Assembly (NCBI GenBank): GCA_964441335.1
Contig: CAYTUI010000003.1
Coordinates: forward strand, 1-49,086
DNA from: CAYTUI01 sp964441335
Lineage (GTDB): Bacteria > Patescibacteriota > Patescibacteriia > UBA1558 > 2-01-FULL-52-15
DNA length: 49,086 nt
Reading direction: 5' to 3'
Positions 25,358 to 33,391 of the stretch are shown here, piece after piece. How positions within the stretch are numbered: position 1 is the first letter of the stretch; every line of letters starts with the position of its first letter. The notes below the pieces were generated by a model. It saw nothing but the letters and a program-made list of their open reading frames with translations. It was not told the DNA's origin and made no database searches. The position numbers were made by a program, and so were the translations under genes.

Positions 25358-25421
25358 CCCGCTCGTCAAGCGAGCGGGTCAGCTCAATCGCCAGCGCTGT
25401 GCGCTGTAGCGATATGAGCTG
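25358..25421 (+). repeat. Two strong hairpins between the tRNA-Ser fragment and the GIY-YIG gene
   Basis: Hairpin 1: CCCGCTCG/CGAGCGGG (25358-25378). Hairpin 2: CAGCTCA, ATCGC and CAGCGC pair in order with GCGCTG, GCGAT and TGAGCTG (25380-25421), loop TGT, 18 bp in total. They begin at the tRNA break point. Confidence 0.8.
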
Positions 25422-25449
25422 AAAAAATCAATAATAGAAATGAAAAGCG

Positions 25450-25701
25450 ATGATATTTTATTATGTATATGTATTAAAAAGTACTGTCATAAACAGACGA
25501 TATACAGGATCGACTGAAAACTTACCCAGCAGGGTGAAAAACCACAACGACGGAAAAGTTAAATCCACCAAACCATATCGTCCTTGGCAGCTAATATACT
25601 ATGAAGCGCATAGTAGTAAGACTCTTGCCAGAAAAGCTGAAATATTCTATAAAACCGGTCAAGGACGTAGACAGCTAAAAAAGAAGTTGGGAGATGATTA
25701 A
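25450..25701 (+). CDS. GIY-YIG domain protein (UPF0213-type), 83 aa
   Basis: A single-domain GIY-YIG nuclease-fold protein. The signature is YYVYVLKS (GIY position) followed by RRYTGSTENLPSRVKNHN (YIG position and the conserved Arg), with the later Glu in LARKAEIFYK and a basic C-terminus. Family members are often annotated as excinuclease-like or homing-type nucleases; the activity of these short versions is largely uncharacterised. It sits between a broken tRNA-Ser with hairpins and an intact tRNA-Ser, which suggests an element that targets or inserts at tRNA-Ser genes. Ends 4 bases before the tRNA. Start at ATG 25450, no clear Shine-Dalgarno. Confidence 0.9.
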   Translation: MIFYYVYVLKSTVINRRYTGSTENLPSRVKNHNDGKVKSTKPYRPWQLIYYEAHSSKTLARKAEIFYKTGQGRRQLKKKLGDD

Positions 25702-25705
25702 CCAT

Positions 25706-25793
25706 GGTGGATTGGCCGAGTGGTTTAAGGCGCCTCTCTCGAAAAGAGGTCGGGTATTAGCCCGCGTAGGTTCGAATCCTACATCCACCGCCA
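25706..25793 (+). tRNA. tRNA-Ser (anticodon CGA)
   Basis: Acceptor GGTGGAT pairs with ATCCACC; anticodon stem CCTCT/AGAGG with loop CTCGAAA (anticodon at 25740-25742); long variable arm (TCGGGTATTAGCCCG region); T arm GTAGG-TTCGAAT-CCTAC; discriminator G and encoded CCA (25791-25793). All arms intact. Confidence 0.96.
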
Positions 25794-25840
25794 ACTAAAT
25801 TTCTACTCTTAAACTAAGGCTTAGTCTTAACCAAAATAGT

Positions 25841-25907
25841 TCAGAATTTAAAATTTTAAGGATTATAATTTGTTTGGGATTTGAAATTTGAGATTTGTGA
25901 TTTATTT
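25841..25907. repeat. AT-rich dispersed repeat, partial copy 2
   Basis: Contains AATTTGTTTGGGATTTGAAATTTG-like words (longest cited part TTTGAAATTTGAG) and GATTTGTGATTT, shared with the copies at 35256 and 35515. Only one arm is obvious. Confidence 0.5.
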
Positions 25908-25910
25908 AAT

Positions 25911-25982
25911 CGGGGTGTAGCGCAGCTCCGACGCTAGGTCGGAGTCCCGACTTCTGCGAAGCGGAGCGTCGGGATTGGTAGC
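25911..25982 (+). pseudogene. tRNA-Pro 5' fragment with a 49-bp double-hairpin insertion
   Basis: CGGGGTGTAGCGCAG (25911-25925) and TTGGTAGC (25975-25982) together match the first 23 bases of the intact tRNA-Pro downstream, with two differences. Between them 25926-25974 forms two hairpins: CTCCGAC/GTCGGAG and TCCCGAC/GTCGGGA. The rest of the tRNA is missing. Confidence 0.75.
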
Positions 25983-26014
25983 AAAACAAAAGGATAGGTA
26001 TTTTATAAAGTTAT

Positions 26015-26090
26015 CGGGGTATGGCGCAGTTGGTAGCGCGCATGATTCGGGTTCATGAGGCCGCCGGTTCGAGTCCGGCTACCCCGACCA
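26015..26090 (+). tRNA. tRNA-Pro (anticodon CGG)
   Basis: Acceptor CGGGGTA/TACCCCG, D arm GCGCAGTTGGTAGCGC, anticodon stem CATGA/TCATG with loop TTCGGGT (anticodon 26048-26050), T arm GCCGG-TTCGAGT-CCGGC, discriminator A and encoded CCA (26088-26090). Confidence 0.96.
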
Positions 26091-26144
26091 TCACAAAAAT
26101 AGTGTGCTCGGCATTTTGCTTGATATTTTAATGAAATAGTATAT

Positions 26145-28979
26145 ATGACAAAAGAGGAAGCTAAACAGCAAATTCAAAAGCTCGTTGATAAATATCAAAG
26201 AGTACTAGCAGAAGGAAAAATGAAATCCTACAATGAAGCCCAAACTCGCAACGAGTTTATTGAGCCACTTTTTGAATACTTGGGCTGGGACATGAGAAAT
26301 CTCACCAATGATAATGAAGTTACAACTGAAGAAAACGTCTCAGGAGGTAGGGTTGATTTAGCTTTCCGCTTCAATAATATCCCCGCCATGTTCTTAGAAG
26401 CTAAAGCAATGAAAGTTGATTTGGATGAGTGGAAATGGGCGGAGCAGGCTATCAATTATAGCTGGAACAAAAGTGTTACTTGGGCCGTTTTAACGGACTT
26501 TGAAAGCGTTAAAATATTTAATGCTGAAATCCCTCCCAAAAGCATTTCACAAAATCTTTTCATTGAAATTAAGTGTCAGGATTATATTAATCGTTTTGAC
26601 CAACTTTGGCTTCTCTCAAAGGAGAGTTTTGAACAGAAACTATTGGACAAGGAGGCTCAAAAATGGGGCAAACTGACAACCCGAAAACAAGTTGGTGAAA
26701 AACTTTTTGAGGACTTAATGTATTGGCGTATTTTGCTAACTAATGATTTCAAAAAACAAAATACCTTAACTGACGAGGAATTAGATGAAGGAGTCCAAAG
26801 ACTTCTTGATCGCCTTATTTTCATCCGCACCGCCGAGGATCGAAAAATAGAGCAAAATATTTTACTCTCTCTCCTGAGAGAGTGGGAAAGCAAGGGTAAA
26901 ACACACAATATTTACAAAAGATTGGTAGATGGGTTTCGTTGGTTTGATGAAAATTACAATTCTAAGCTTTTCGCACTTCATTATTGTGAAGAGTGGAAAG
27001 CGAGCGATAAAGTGCTAGTTGAAGTTATAAATGGTCTTTACGAAACAAAAGGCGGCTACCGCTATGACTTTTCCGTTATTTCTGCCGATGTATTGGGCGG
27101 GATTTATGAACAATATTTAAGCTTTGTTCAGGTTCGCAAGGGCGAAGACAAAACAAAATCAAAAAGAAAATCGCAGGGTATTTATTACACGCCAAAATAT
27201 ATTGTGGAGTTCATCGTCAAAGAAACGTTGGGTGAGGTGTTAAAAAAAACGAAGCCTAAAGAGTGGGCGAAAATTAAAGTTCTTGACCCCGCCTGTGGTT
27301 CAGGTTCTTTCCTAACTGCTGCCTACGATATAATTTTGGACGCTCTGGCAAAACAAAATCCGCAAACCTCGCTTTTCGCTAAATTTGATATCCTTAAAAA
27401 AAATATTTTTGGCATAGACCTTGACGCGCAAGCGGTGGAAATTGCTCAACTAAATCTTTTATTAAAAGTTTTATCTCAAAAAACAAAGCTACCAACGCTT
27501 CAGCACAATCTGCGAGTTGGAAATTCACTAATTAAGGTTGGGGATGAGAAATACAAGCCCTTTGATTTCCAGAGCGAATTCAAAGATGCTTTTGAGTCAG
27601 GTGGTTTTGATGTGATTATCGGAAACCCGCCGTATATCAAGGAGTATACTAACCGCGCTGCTTTTGACGGTTTGCATGAAAGCCCTTATTACCAAGGAAA
27701 AATGGATCTTTGGACTCTTTTTGCTTGTCGTGCAATTGATCTGCTTAAAGACGGCGGATATTTAGGTTTTATCGCTCCGAATAATTGGCTGACCAATGCA
27801 GGATCAAGTATTTTTAGAGATAAGATTTTGTCAGAAGGACAAATAATAAAATTTGTGGATTTTGGCGATTTTAAGGTGTTTAAAGACGCTGGTATTCAAA
27901 CCATGATCTTCATATTCAAGAAGATCAAACCAAAGAAAAGCTATGAAACAACTTATGTTAAGGTCGATGATGAAAGTATTAGTGAAGACGCGATAAATGT
28001 ACTTTTACAAACAAATTTTAAATCCAGTAACGACAGTATAGTCAAATTCGAGGCTACAATAAAGCCGCAACAATCAGTTGGAAAGAACATTGCATTTTCT
28101 AATCAGACAAACGCTGAAATTTTAAATAAGATAGAAACAAAGAAAAATTTTGACCTGACCAGTAGGGAAGTCGCGCAAGGTATCGTTTTTCCGCAAGATT
28201 TTTTGAATAAAGCAAACCAGATAAAACTGTCTAATAATTTCAAAGTGGGCCAAGGAATTTTTGGATTATCGGAAAGAGAGAAAGAAAATCTGCATTTGAC
28301 CAAAGAAGAACTAAAATTGGTCAAACCATATTTTACTACTGAACAATTAGGAAGATATTATGGAAATCCAAATAATAAACTTTGGCTCATTTACACAGAT
28401 TCAAAATTTAAAAATCCAAAAGCAATATTACCCTATCCCAACATAAAGGCTCATTTAGATAAATTTAGTGAGGTTATCTCCTCCGACAACAAGCCATATG
28501 GCTTACATCGAGCGCGGGATGAACGATTTTTCGTTGGCGAAAAAATTATTGCTCTGCGCAAATGCCCAAATAGACCAATATTTACTTATACCGACTTTGA
28601 CTGCTATGTATCGGCGACCTTCTATGTTGTCAAAACCGCCCGACTTAATCAGAAATATTTGACTGGATTGTTGAACTCCGCACTCATAAAATACTGGCTC
28701 AAACACAAAGGCAAAATGCAGGGTAGCAACTTCCAGATAGATAAGGAGCCTTTGCTCGACATTCCGATTGTTAAACCGGACGAAACTGAACAGGGAAAGG
28801 TCGCGGTCTTAGTTGATAAGGCAACGAAACTCTACGGCGATTATCGGAGTACATCTGCTAATACCGACAAATGGCATGCACTCAAAGCCGAAATCGAAAA
28901 ACTTAATGGCGAAATTGACGAGACAATTTATAAACTCTATGGACTCACCGCAGAAGAAATCAGAACAATTGAAAAGTAA
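26145..28979 (+). CDS. Type IIG-like restriction-modification protein (nuclease plus N6-adenine methyltransferase)
   Basis: 944 residues. The N-terminal domain has a PD-(D/E)XK nuclease pattern: NEFIEPLFEYLGWD (Glu37), GGRVDLAF (Asp71), then FLEAKA (Glu85, Lys87). The helical middle leads to a gamma-class adenine methyltransferase with SAM motif DPACGSGSFLTAAYD near residue 380 and catalytic NPPY near 496. The C-terminal third (PYFTTEQLGRYYG, then ALIKYWLKHKGKMQGSNFQI) resembles TaqI/Eco57I target-recognition regions. One chain would therefore cut and methylate DNA. No separate specificity subunit is needed or seen. It starts 54 bases after tRNA-Pro and overlaps the following HEPN-like gene by 38 bases, so they form an operon. 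Recognition sequence cannot be deduced. Confidence 0.93.
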   Translation: MTKEEAKQQIQKLVDKYQRVLAEGKMKSYNEAQTRNEFIEPLFEYLGWDMRNLTNDNEVTTEENVSGGRVDLAFRFNNIPAMFLEAKAMKVDLDEWKWAEQAINYSWNKSVTWAVLTDFESVKIFNAEIPPKSISQNLFIEIKCQDYINRFDQLWLLSKESFEQKLLDKEAQKWGKLTTRKQVGEKLFEDLMYWRILLTNDFKKQNTLTDEELDEGVQRLLDRLIFIRTAEDRKIEQNILLSLLREWESKGKTHNIYKRLVDGFRWFDENYNSKLFALHYCEEWKASDKVLVEVINGLYETKGGYRYDFSVISADVLGGIYEQYLSFVQVRKGEDKTKSKRKSQGIYYTPKYIVEFIVKETLGEVLKKTKPKEWAKIKVLDPACGSGSFLTAAYDIILDALAKQNPQTSLFAKFDILKKNIFGIDLDAQAVEIAQLNLLLKVLSQKTKLPTLQHNLRVGNSLIKVGDEKYKPFDFQSEFKDAFESGGFDVIIGNPPYIKEYTNRAAFDGLHESPYYQGKMDLWTLFACRAIDLLKDGGYLGFIAPNNWLTNAGSSIFRDKILSEGQIIKFVDFGDFKVFKDAGIQTMIFIFKKIKPKKSYETTYVKVDDESISEDAINVLLQTNFKSSNDSIVKFEATIKPQQSVGKNIAFSNQTNAEILNKIETKKNFDLTSREVAQGIVFPQDFLNKANQIKLSNNFKVGQGIFGLSEREKENLHLTKEELKLVKPYFTTEQLGRYYGNPNNKLWLIYTDSKFKNPKAILPYPNIKAHLDKFSEVISSDNKPYGLHRARDERFFVGEKIIALRKCPNRPIFTYTDFDCYVSATFYVVKTARLNQKYLTGLLNSALIKYWLKHKGKMQGSNFQIDKEPLLDIPIVKPDETEQGKVAVLVDKATKLYGDYRSTSANTDKWHALKAEIEKLNGEIDETIYKLYGLTAEEIRTIEK

Positions 28980-30330
28980 GAGAGTCGTTTTAGTGTTGGA
29001 TAGCCACAACACAAAAATAAAATCCGAAACTTTAGGCGATGTTGAATTAAAGTTTGTTTCTTATGGCTATACGATAAAATTTGCCAAAATATTGCAAGAA
29101 ACTCTAAAAGATAAAGATTTTGTTGCCAAGATATTATTTTGTCAACTTGTTAAACCAAAAATAAACTTCGGCAATTTTCAGAAAATATCAGATGTAGAGC
29201 TTGAAGCGTTAGCAAAAGCGTTTATTAAAAACGAAAATTATACCTTCAAATATTTTCAGGGTACCGGCAATTATTTCAAGGATTTTAAGCAAGCGTTGGT
29301 TGTCGGACACGAAAAGCATGTTGAGAAATTGAGAAAAAATTTTGAGCCGACTATTAAGTCGGCACAAGAAACCTTAACCGCTTTTAGTAAAAATTATTCA
29401 TCAGTAATTCAACAAGCCATTGACGGCACTTCTTATATTCAAGAGTCCATGCGAGGTTTAGCGGAAGTAGCCAAGCAAGTTAGCGATACTCAACAACGAC
29501 TTTTTGAATCTATAAAGCCAGCAATTGAGCAATACCAAGCAACCGCAAAAATTATCGCAGAGTCATTGCGCCCACAGATTGATTTTTGGCAAAAATGGAC
29601 AGAGCAAAACAAAAAAGTATTTGATAATTTTTCAAACTATTGGGCAAATTTTCAAAAGACATATAATATTGCCGGACAAAAAGCCGTTGGAGTTTTACAA
29701 AAATATAAATGGTTCATTACACCAAGCTTTCCATTGCCTTTTATTTTTGAGGTGGTAAAACTTGATAAAAAGAAAGGCAGGCAAGATAAAGCCGTCAATG
29801 GCTTGTTTGTCAAATATTTTGAAGCAAAAGATTGGCAGAATTTAGAGGGAATGGTGGACGATTGGAAAAATAAACCTTTGCTGAAAAAACGATATAAAAT
29901 TTTGTCTGACTGTGTTGAGATTGTAAAAATTACTAGTAAGAAAGGCGTAAACGGAGCGAATGTTGTTTTGCCGACATTAATAACTCAAATTGACGGAGCT
30001 TTGAGTGATTATCTAAATTCAAAAAATATTCAGTGGGACTGCGATTATGACGATTGGATTGACGGCAAAACAGGAAAAGTAAAAAAGATTGGCAGAAAAA
30101 CGCGATTCAAAAATTTAAACCAAAAAAGTTTAACAACCCAACTTGATGACTTGGCGAATGATATTTTTTTGAACATTTTGTTTCAAAGATCGCAAAAAGG
30201 CAAGCCCCTTGCAACGCCATTTAATTTCAACCGGCACAAAATTATTCATGGCGAAAATATAAACTACGGCAAAAAGGATTATTTAATTCGCGCCTTCATG
30301 ATTCTAGATTTTCTCGCACATTGTTATTAG
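28942..30330 (+). CDS. RM-linked coiled-coil protein with C-terminal HEPN-like RX4H motif
   Basis: 462 residues from ATG 28942, overlapping the RM gene by 38 bases; longer in-frame starts back to 28813 would overlap far more. Not a recognised family. N-terminal alpha/beta domain (VVLVLDSHNTKIKSETLGDV and following) of about 100 residues; a long helical, coiled-coil-prone middle (about 125-230; ESMRGLAEVAKQVSDTQQRL); a soluble helical part; and a C-terminal domain ending NRHKIIHGENINYGKKDY, where Arg-His-Lys-Ile-Ile-His (near 430) fits the RX4-6H ribonuclease signature of HEPN domains such as those in ApeA-like or abortive-infection proteins. The preceding Asp/Glu-rich helix also fits a HEPN helix. 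Inferred: a toxin/RNase effector backing up the RM enzyme. Confidence 0.75.
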   Translation, partial: DSPQKKSEQLKSKRVVLVLDSHNTKIKSETLGDVELKFVSYGYTIKFAKILQETLKDKDFVAKILFCQLVKPKINFGNFQKISDVELEALAKAFIKNENYTFKYFQGTGNYFKDFKQALVVGHEKHVEKLRKNFEPTIKSAQETLTAFSKNYSSVIQQAIDGTSYIQESMRGLAEVAKQVSDTQQRLFESIKPAIEQYQATAKIIAESLRPQIDFWQKWTEQNKKVFDNFSNYWANFQKTYNIAGQKAVGVLQKYKWFITPSFPLPFIFEVVKLDKKKGRQDKAVNGLFVKYFEAKDWQNLEGMVDDWKNKPLLKKRYKILSDCVEIVKITSKKGVNGANVVLPTLITQIDGALSDYLNSKNIQWDCDYDDWIDGKTGKVKKIGRKTRFKNLNQKSLTTQLDDLANDIFLNILFQRSQKGKPLATPFNFNRHKIIHGENINYGKKDYLIRAFMILDFLAHCY

Positions 30331-30368
30331 AATACAAAGGTAAAGGCGGCGTGCCACACCTAATCTTC

Positions 30369-30396
30369 TTGACAAACAAATATGGCATTTGATAAT
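30369..30396 (+). promoter_or_regulatory. Promoter TTGACA-N16-GATAAT of the RHH gene
   Basis: -35 TTGACA (30369-30374) and -10 GATAAT (30391-30396). The transcript should start inside the palindrome that follows. Confidence 0.65.
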
Positions 30397-30397
30397 A

Positions 30398-30418
30398 TTG
30401 TAATACATTGTATTACAA
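30398..30418 (+). promoter_or_regulatory. 21-bp palindromic operator
   Basis: TTGTAATAC-ATT-GTATTACAA, a perfect 9-bp inverted repeat around 3 bases, placed over the expected start point and 15 bases before the RHH ATG. This is the classic place for autorepression by a ribbon-helix-helix protein. Confidence 0.75.
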
Positions 30419-30433
30419 TTAATCCTATACAAT

Positions 30434-30649
30434 ATGCGTGAAATAATAAACATCTCTCTACCATCTCAAATGGCCAGAACCGTAAAAAAAGCTGTTAAAG
30501 ACGGGGGATATATTAGTACCAGTGAATTCTTTAGAAGTTTAGTGAGAAATTGGGAGGTAGAGCGACTAAACGGTGAGCTACAATCAAGCCGAGTTGAACT
30601 AACAAGCAATAAGGGTAAAGCACTTCGGTCCCTTAAGCGCCTAAGATAG
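30434..30649 (+). CDS. Ribbon-helix-helix (CopG/ParD-like) regulator, 71 aa
   Basis: N-terminal beta strand REIINISLPSQMA followed by helices VKKAVKDGG and STSEFFRSLVRNW, the standard RHH dimeric DNA-binding fold; the rest (VERLNGELQSSRVELTSNKG) is a charged tail that in antitoxins would bind a toxin. No toxin gene lies next to it; instead the GH3 gene starts 6 bases after the stop, so both share the operator-controlled promoter. It could be an orphan antitoxin or a true regulator of the glycosidase. The operator at 30398 supports self-regulation. Confidence 0.85.
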   Translation: MREIINISLPSQMARTVKKAVKDGGYISTSEFFRSLVRNWEVERLNGELQSSRVELTSNKGKALRSLKRLR

Positions 30650-30655
30650 ATTATT

Positions 30656-32506
30656 ATGAAACTCACCTCTCATTCTCCAAAACTTATCTTATCTTTAACC
30701 GCCGCATTATTATTAATTGCGGCTTTGTTTTACATTTTAACCAAACCAACTTTTTTTAAGTTGCTTGTTAATGATGAACATGTCCAAATGTGTGATGATA
30801 CAAACGACCAATGTCGTGAAACAAACTTGCCTTATCAAAATCCCGCCTTATCTACCGAAGTGAGAGTAGCTGATTTGCTAAATAGAATGACCGCAGCTGA
30901 AAAAATTGGACAACTGGCGTTGGTTGAAAAAAATAGTGTCAGCGATTTAAACGATATTGCGCAATATGGTCTGGGCGCCTTAATGAGCCCCGGCAACGGG
31001 AAGCCCGATGATAATACACCTGCCGGCTGGCTGGCCATGGTAAATAATTTCCAAAGCTACAGTCAAAAAACTCGCTTAGCTATACCCTTATTATACGGCA
31101 CCGATGCTAATCATGGTCTGGGCGCTGCCATCGGGGCAACCATTTTCCCACACTTTATCGGTTTAGGCGCCAGTCATAATGCAAATTTAGTTAAGGAGGT
31201 AGCTAAGGCAACCGCTGAAGAAGTGGCGGCCACCGGCATATCTTGGGTTTTTTCACCGGATCTGGATGTAACCGAAGATATCAGGTGGGGCAGAACCTAT
31301 GAAACGTTTGGTTCTGATCCAAAATTAGTCGGTCTTCTCGGACAAACCTATATTGAGGGCTTACAATCTGTTAATCAAAATGGTCTAACACTAGCCGCCA
31401 CAGCTAAACATTATGTCGGTTCCGGCTCGGCTAATTGGGGCAGTTCTATCAACAAAGATTATTCCATTGATCAAGGTAATGTCACTATCAGCGAGGCTGA
31501 ATTACGTCAAATAGCTCTGGCTCCCTTCAAACAAGCCATCAAGGCCGATGTCAAAACAATTATGGTTGGCTTAAACAAATGGAACGGCAACAAAATTACT
31601 TTTGATAAATATCTGCTGACCGATGTTCTAAGAAAAGAGCTGGGCTTTCAAGGCTTAGTCTTATCTGATTGGTACGGAGTCTACGGCAATCAGATAAATA
31701 AATATTCTGCTACTGTCAAAGCAGTTAACGCTGGGATTGATATGATTATGCTGCCCTTTGATTACAAACCTTTTTACGAGGATTTACAGCGTGCTATTAC
31801 CACCGGGGAAATTAAGCAATCAAGGCTGGATGAAGCGGTCGGAAGAATATTGACAGTAAAATTTGAACTAGGGCTATTTGATAAACCCCCAACAGATTTG
31901 TCTAATATAAAAATTATCGGCTCCGAGGAACATAGAAAGTTGGCCCGACAAGCAGTTAGAGAATCTCTGGTGTTATTGAAAAATAACCAGACCGTTCCTC
32001 TAACTAAGAATCCGTCAAAAATCCTAGTTGCCGGTTCAGCCGCCAATAATTTAGGCAAGCAAATGGGCGGCTGGACAGTGGAGTGGCAGGGCATTGATGG
32101 TAATTGGGTGCCCGGCACAACTATTCTACACGGTATACAGACCGCGGTCTCACCTTCTGCTAAGGTGGAGTATAATCTAACTGGTAGTTTCCCCAATCAA
32201 GCAACTTTAGCTGACATTGGTATCGCGATTGTCGGAGAAAATCCGTACTCTGAAGGTGTCGGAGATAATGCGCACCCCAAACTATCTGCCGAAGACTTAG
32301 CCGTTATTACTAATCTCAAAAAAGTTAGTCAGAAAATAGTTGTGATTATAGTTTCCGGCCGACCATTAGATATTAAACAATATGCCACTGATTGGGACGC
32401 AATTATTGCCGCCTGGTTGCCGGGCAGTGAGGGTCAAGGTGTAGCAGATGTTTTGTTTGGGGATTATAGTTTTACTGGGACCTTACCGATTGAGTGGAAA
32501 TTATAG
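30656..32506 (+). CDS. Glycoside hydrolase family 3 (beta-glucosidase-like), membrane-anchored or secreted
   Basis: 616 residues. N-terminal hydrophobic helix (LILSLTAALLLIAALFYIL) serves as signal anchor. GH3 barrel domain: RVADLLNRMTAAEKIGQLAL, GLGALMSPGNG, IPLLYGTDANHGLG, AATAKHYVG; nucleophile Asp in GLVLSDWYGV near residue 338. Then the alpha/beta sandwich domain: ESLVLLKNNQTVPL, ILVAGSAANNLGKQMGGWT, and a final glycine-rich IVVIIVSGRPLDI. There is no fibronectin-III domain, so it is the shorter GH3 form. Likely removes glucose or similar sugars from external oligosaccharides. Probably cotranscribed with the RHH gene. Substrate not decidable. Confidence 0.94.
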   Translation: MKLTSHSPKLILSLTAALLLIAALFYILTKPTFFKLLVNDEHVQMCDDTNDQCRETNLPYQNPALSTEVRVADLLNRMTAAEKIGQLALVEKNSVSDLNDIAQYGLGALMSPGNGKPDDNTPAGWLAMVNNFQSYSQKTRLAIPLLYGTDANHGLGAAIGATIFPHFIGLGASHNANLVKEVAKATAEEVAATGISWVFSPDLDVTEDIRWGRTYETFGSDPKLVGLLGQTYIEGLQSVNQNGLTLAATAKHYVGSGSANWGSSINKDYSIDQGNVTISEAELRQIALAPFKQAIKADVKTIMVGLNKWNGNKITFDKYLLTDVLRKELGFQGLVLSDWYGVYGNQINKYSATVKAVNAGIDMIMLPFDYKPFYEDLQRAITTGEIKQSRLDEAVGRILTVKFELGLFDKPPTDLSNIKIIGSEEHRKLARQAVRESLVLLKNNQTVPLTKNPSKILVAGSAANNLGKQMGGWTVEWQGIDGNWVPGTTILHGIQTAVSPSAKVEYNLTGSFPNQATLADIGIAIVGENPYSEGVGDNAHPKLSAEDLAVITNLKKVSQKIVVIIVSGRPLDIKQYATDWDAIIAAWLPGSEGQGVADVLFGDYSFTGTLPIEWKL

Positions 32507-32523
32507 GCCACTAACATATTATC

Positions 32524-33324
32524 ATGATCATAGACAGTCATTGCCATATCTCATATTTAGGAGAAAAGAAACAAAATCTTTTTGAAATCAAAAAGGAACT
32601 TCTAGAATCAATGAAAGAGTCTGGTATCAGCTACTCTATTGTCATCCCGGACAACATGCCTGGCACTCAATGCGCGGATATGAATACTCTCACCAAGATT
32701 ATTGACGATGATAAACATTTTTTTTCAATGGGCACAATAAATATTTTTCAAAACATTGACGAACAAATTAGAAAGCTTGAAAATTTAATAACCGTTAATA
32801 AAATATGTGCTATAAAACTCTTTCCGGGACATGACCAATTTTATCCAAATGATGAGAGATGTCAGTCTATATATAAGCTGTGTCTAAAACATAATATACC
32901 GATAGTTTTTCATACCGGCATTAATACAGGTGATATTGATTGCGCAAAATATAATGATCCAAAATATTTAGTTAAAATTGCTAAAAAATATCAAGAATTA
33001 AAAATCGTAATTGCTCACTTTTTCTGGCCGCAAATGGAGTATTGCTATGAACTAACAAAAGGCCTGGGAAATATCTACTATGATACTTCAGCCATGGCCG
33101 ATCCGGAGGTTGTTGAAGCTACTGGCGGGTGGGTCAAAGTACTGCAGATTCTGAAAAAGACCGCCCTTAAAAAGCCAAACAATGTCCTATTTGGCACCGA
33201 TTGGCCGATGTGCCCAGTTGATAAGCATATTCAACTGATAAGAGAGTTGGGGATTGATCCAAAAACAGAGGAAAAGATCTTTTTTCAAAATGCGATTAAT
33301 CTGTATAGACTGCAAATTTCTTAG
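32524..33324 (+). CDS. Amidohydrolase family 2 protein (TIM-barrel metal hydrolase)
   Basis: 266 residues. Metal site signatures: DSHCH at residues 4-8 (HxH), Lys/His strand CAIKLFPGHDQF, PIVFHTG near 137, KIVIAHFFWP near 160, and the final Asp in LFGTDWPMCP near 223. This ordering is that of PF04909-type amidohydrolases, which cleave or decarboxylate small cyclic or carboxylated substrates. No signal peptide, so cytoplasmic. Starts 17 bases after the GH3 stop and may share its transcript. AT-rich codons. Substrate unknown. Confidence 0.85.
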   Translation: MIIDSHCHISYLGEKKQNLFEIKKELLESMKESGISYSIVIPDNMPGTQCADMNTLTKIIDDDKHFFSMGTINIFQNIDEQIRKLENLITVNKICAIKLFPGHDQFYPNDERCQSIYKLCLKHNIPIVFHTGINTGDIDCAKYNDPKYLVKIAKKYQELKIVIAHFFWPQMEYCYELTKGLGNIYYDTSAMADPEVVEATGGWVKVLQILKKTALKKPNNVLFGTDWPMCPVDKHIQLIRELGIDPKTEEKIFFQNAINLYRLQIS

Positions 33325-33356
33325 CCAAAATACCTGCTTTTTATGTAAATTAATTG

Positions 33357-33362
33357 TATAAT
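33357..33362 (+). promoter_or_regulatory. -10 box TATAAT before the cupredoxin gene
   Basis: ATTGTATAATG, 29 bases before the ATG at 33392. No strong -35. Confidence 0.45.
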
Positions 33363-33391
33363 GAAATGGCTCATTATTAACCGATATCAAT

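Noticed and set aside
25322..25793. A tRNA-Ser interrupted by a group I intron with a homing endonuclease
   Set aside because: Apart from the ORF only about 100 noncoding bases remain, no group I core is recognisable, and the 3' exon of this tRNA (TGCGG...CGCTTCC) is absent.
28813..28941. Longer start of the HEPN-like protein inside the RM gene
   Set aside because: It would need a 167-base overlap, and the extra residues follow the RM gene's other frame without a recognisable fold.
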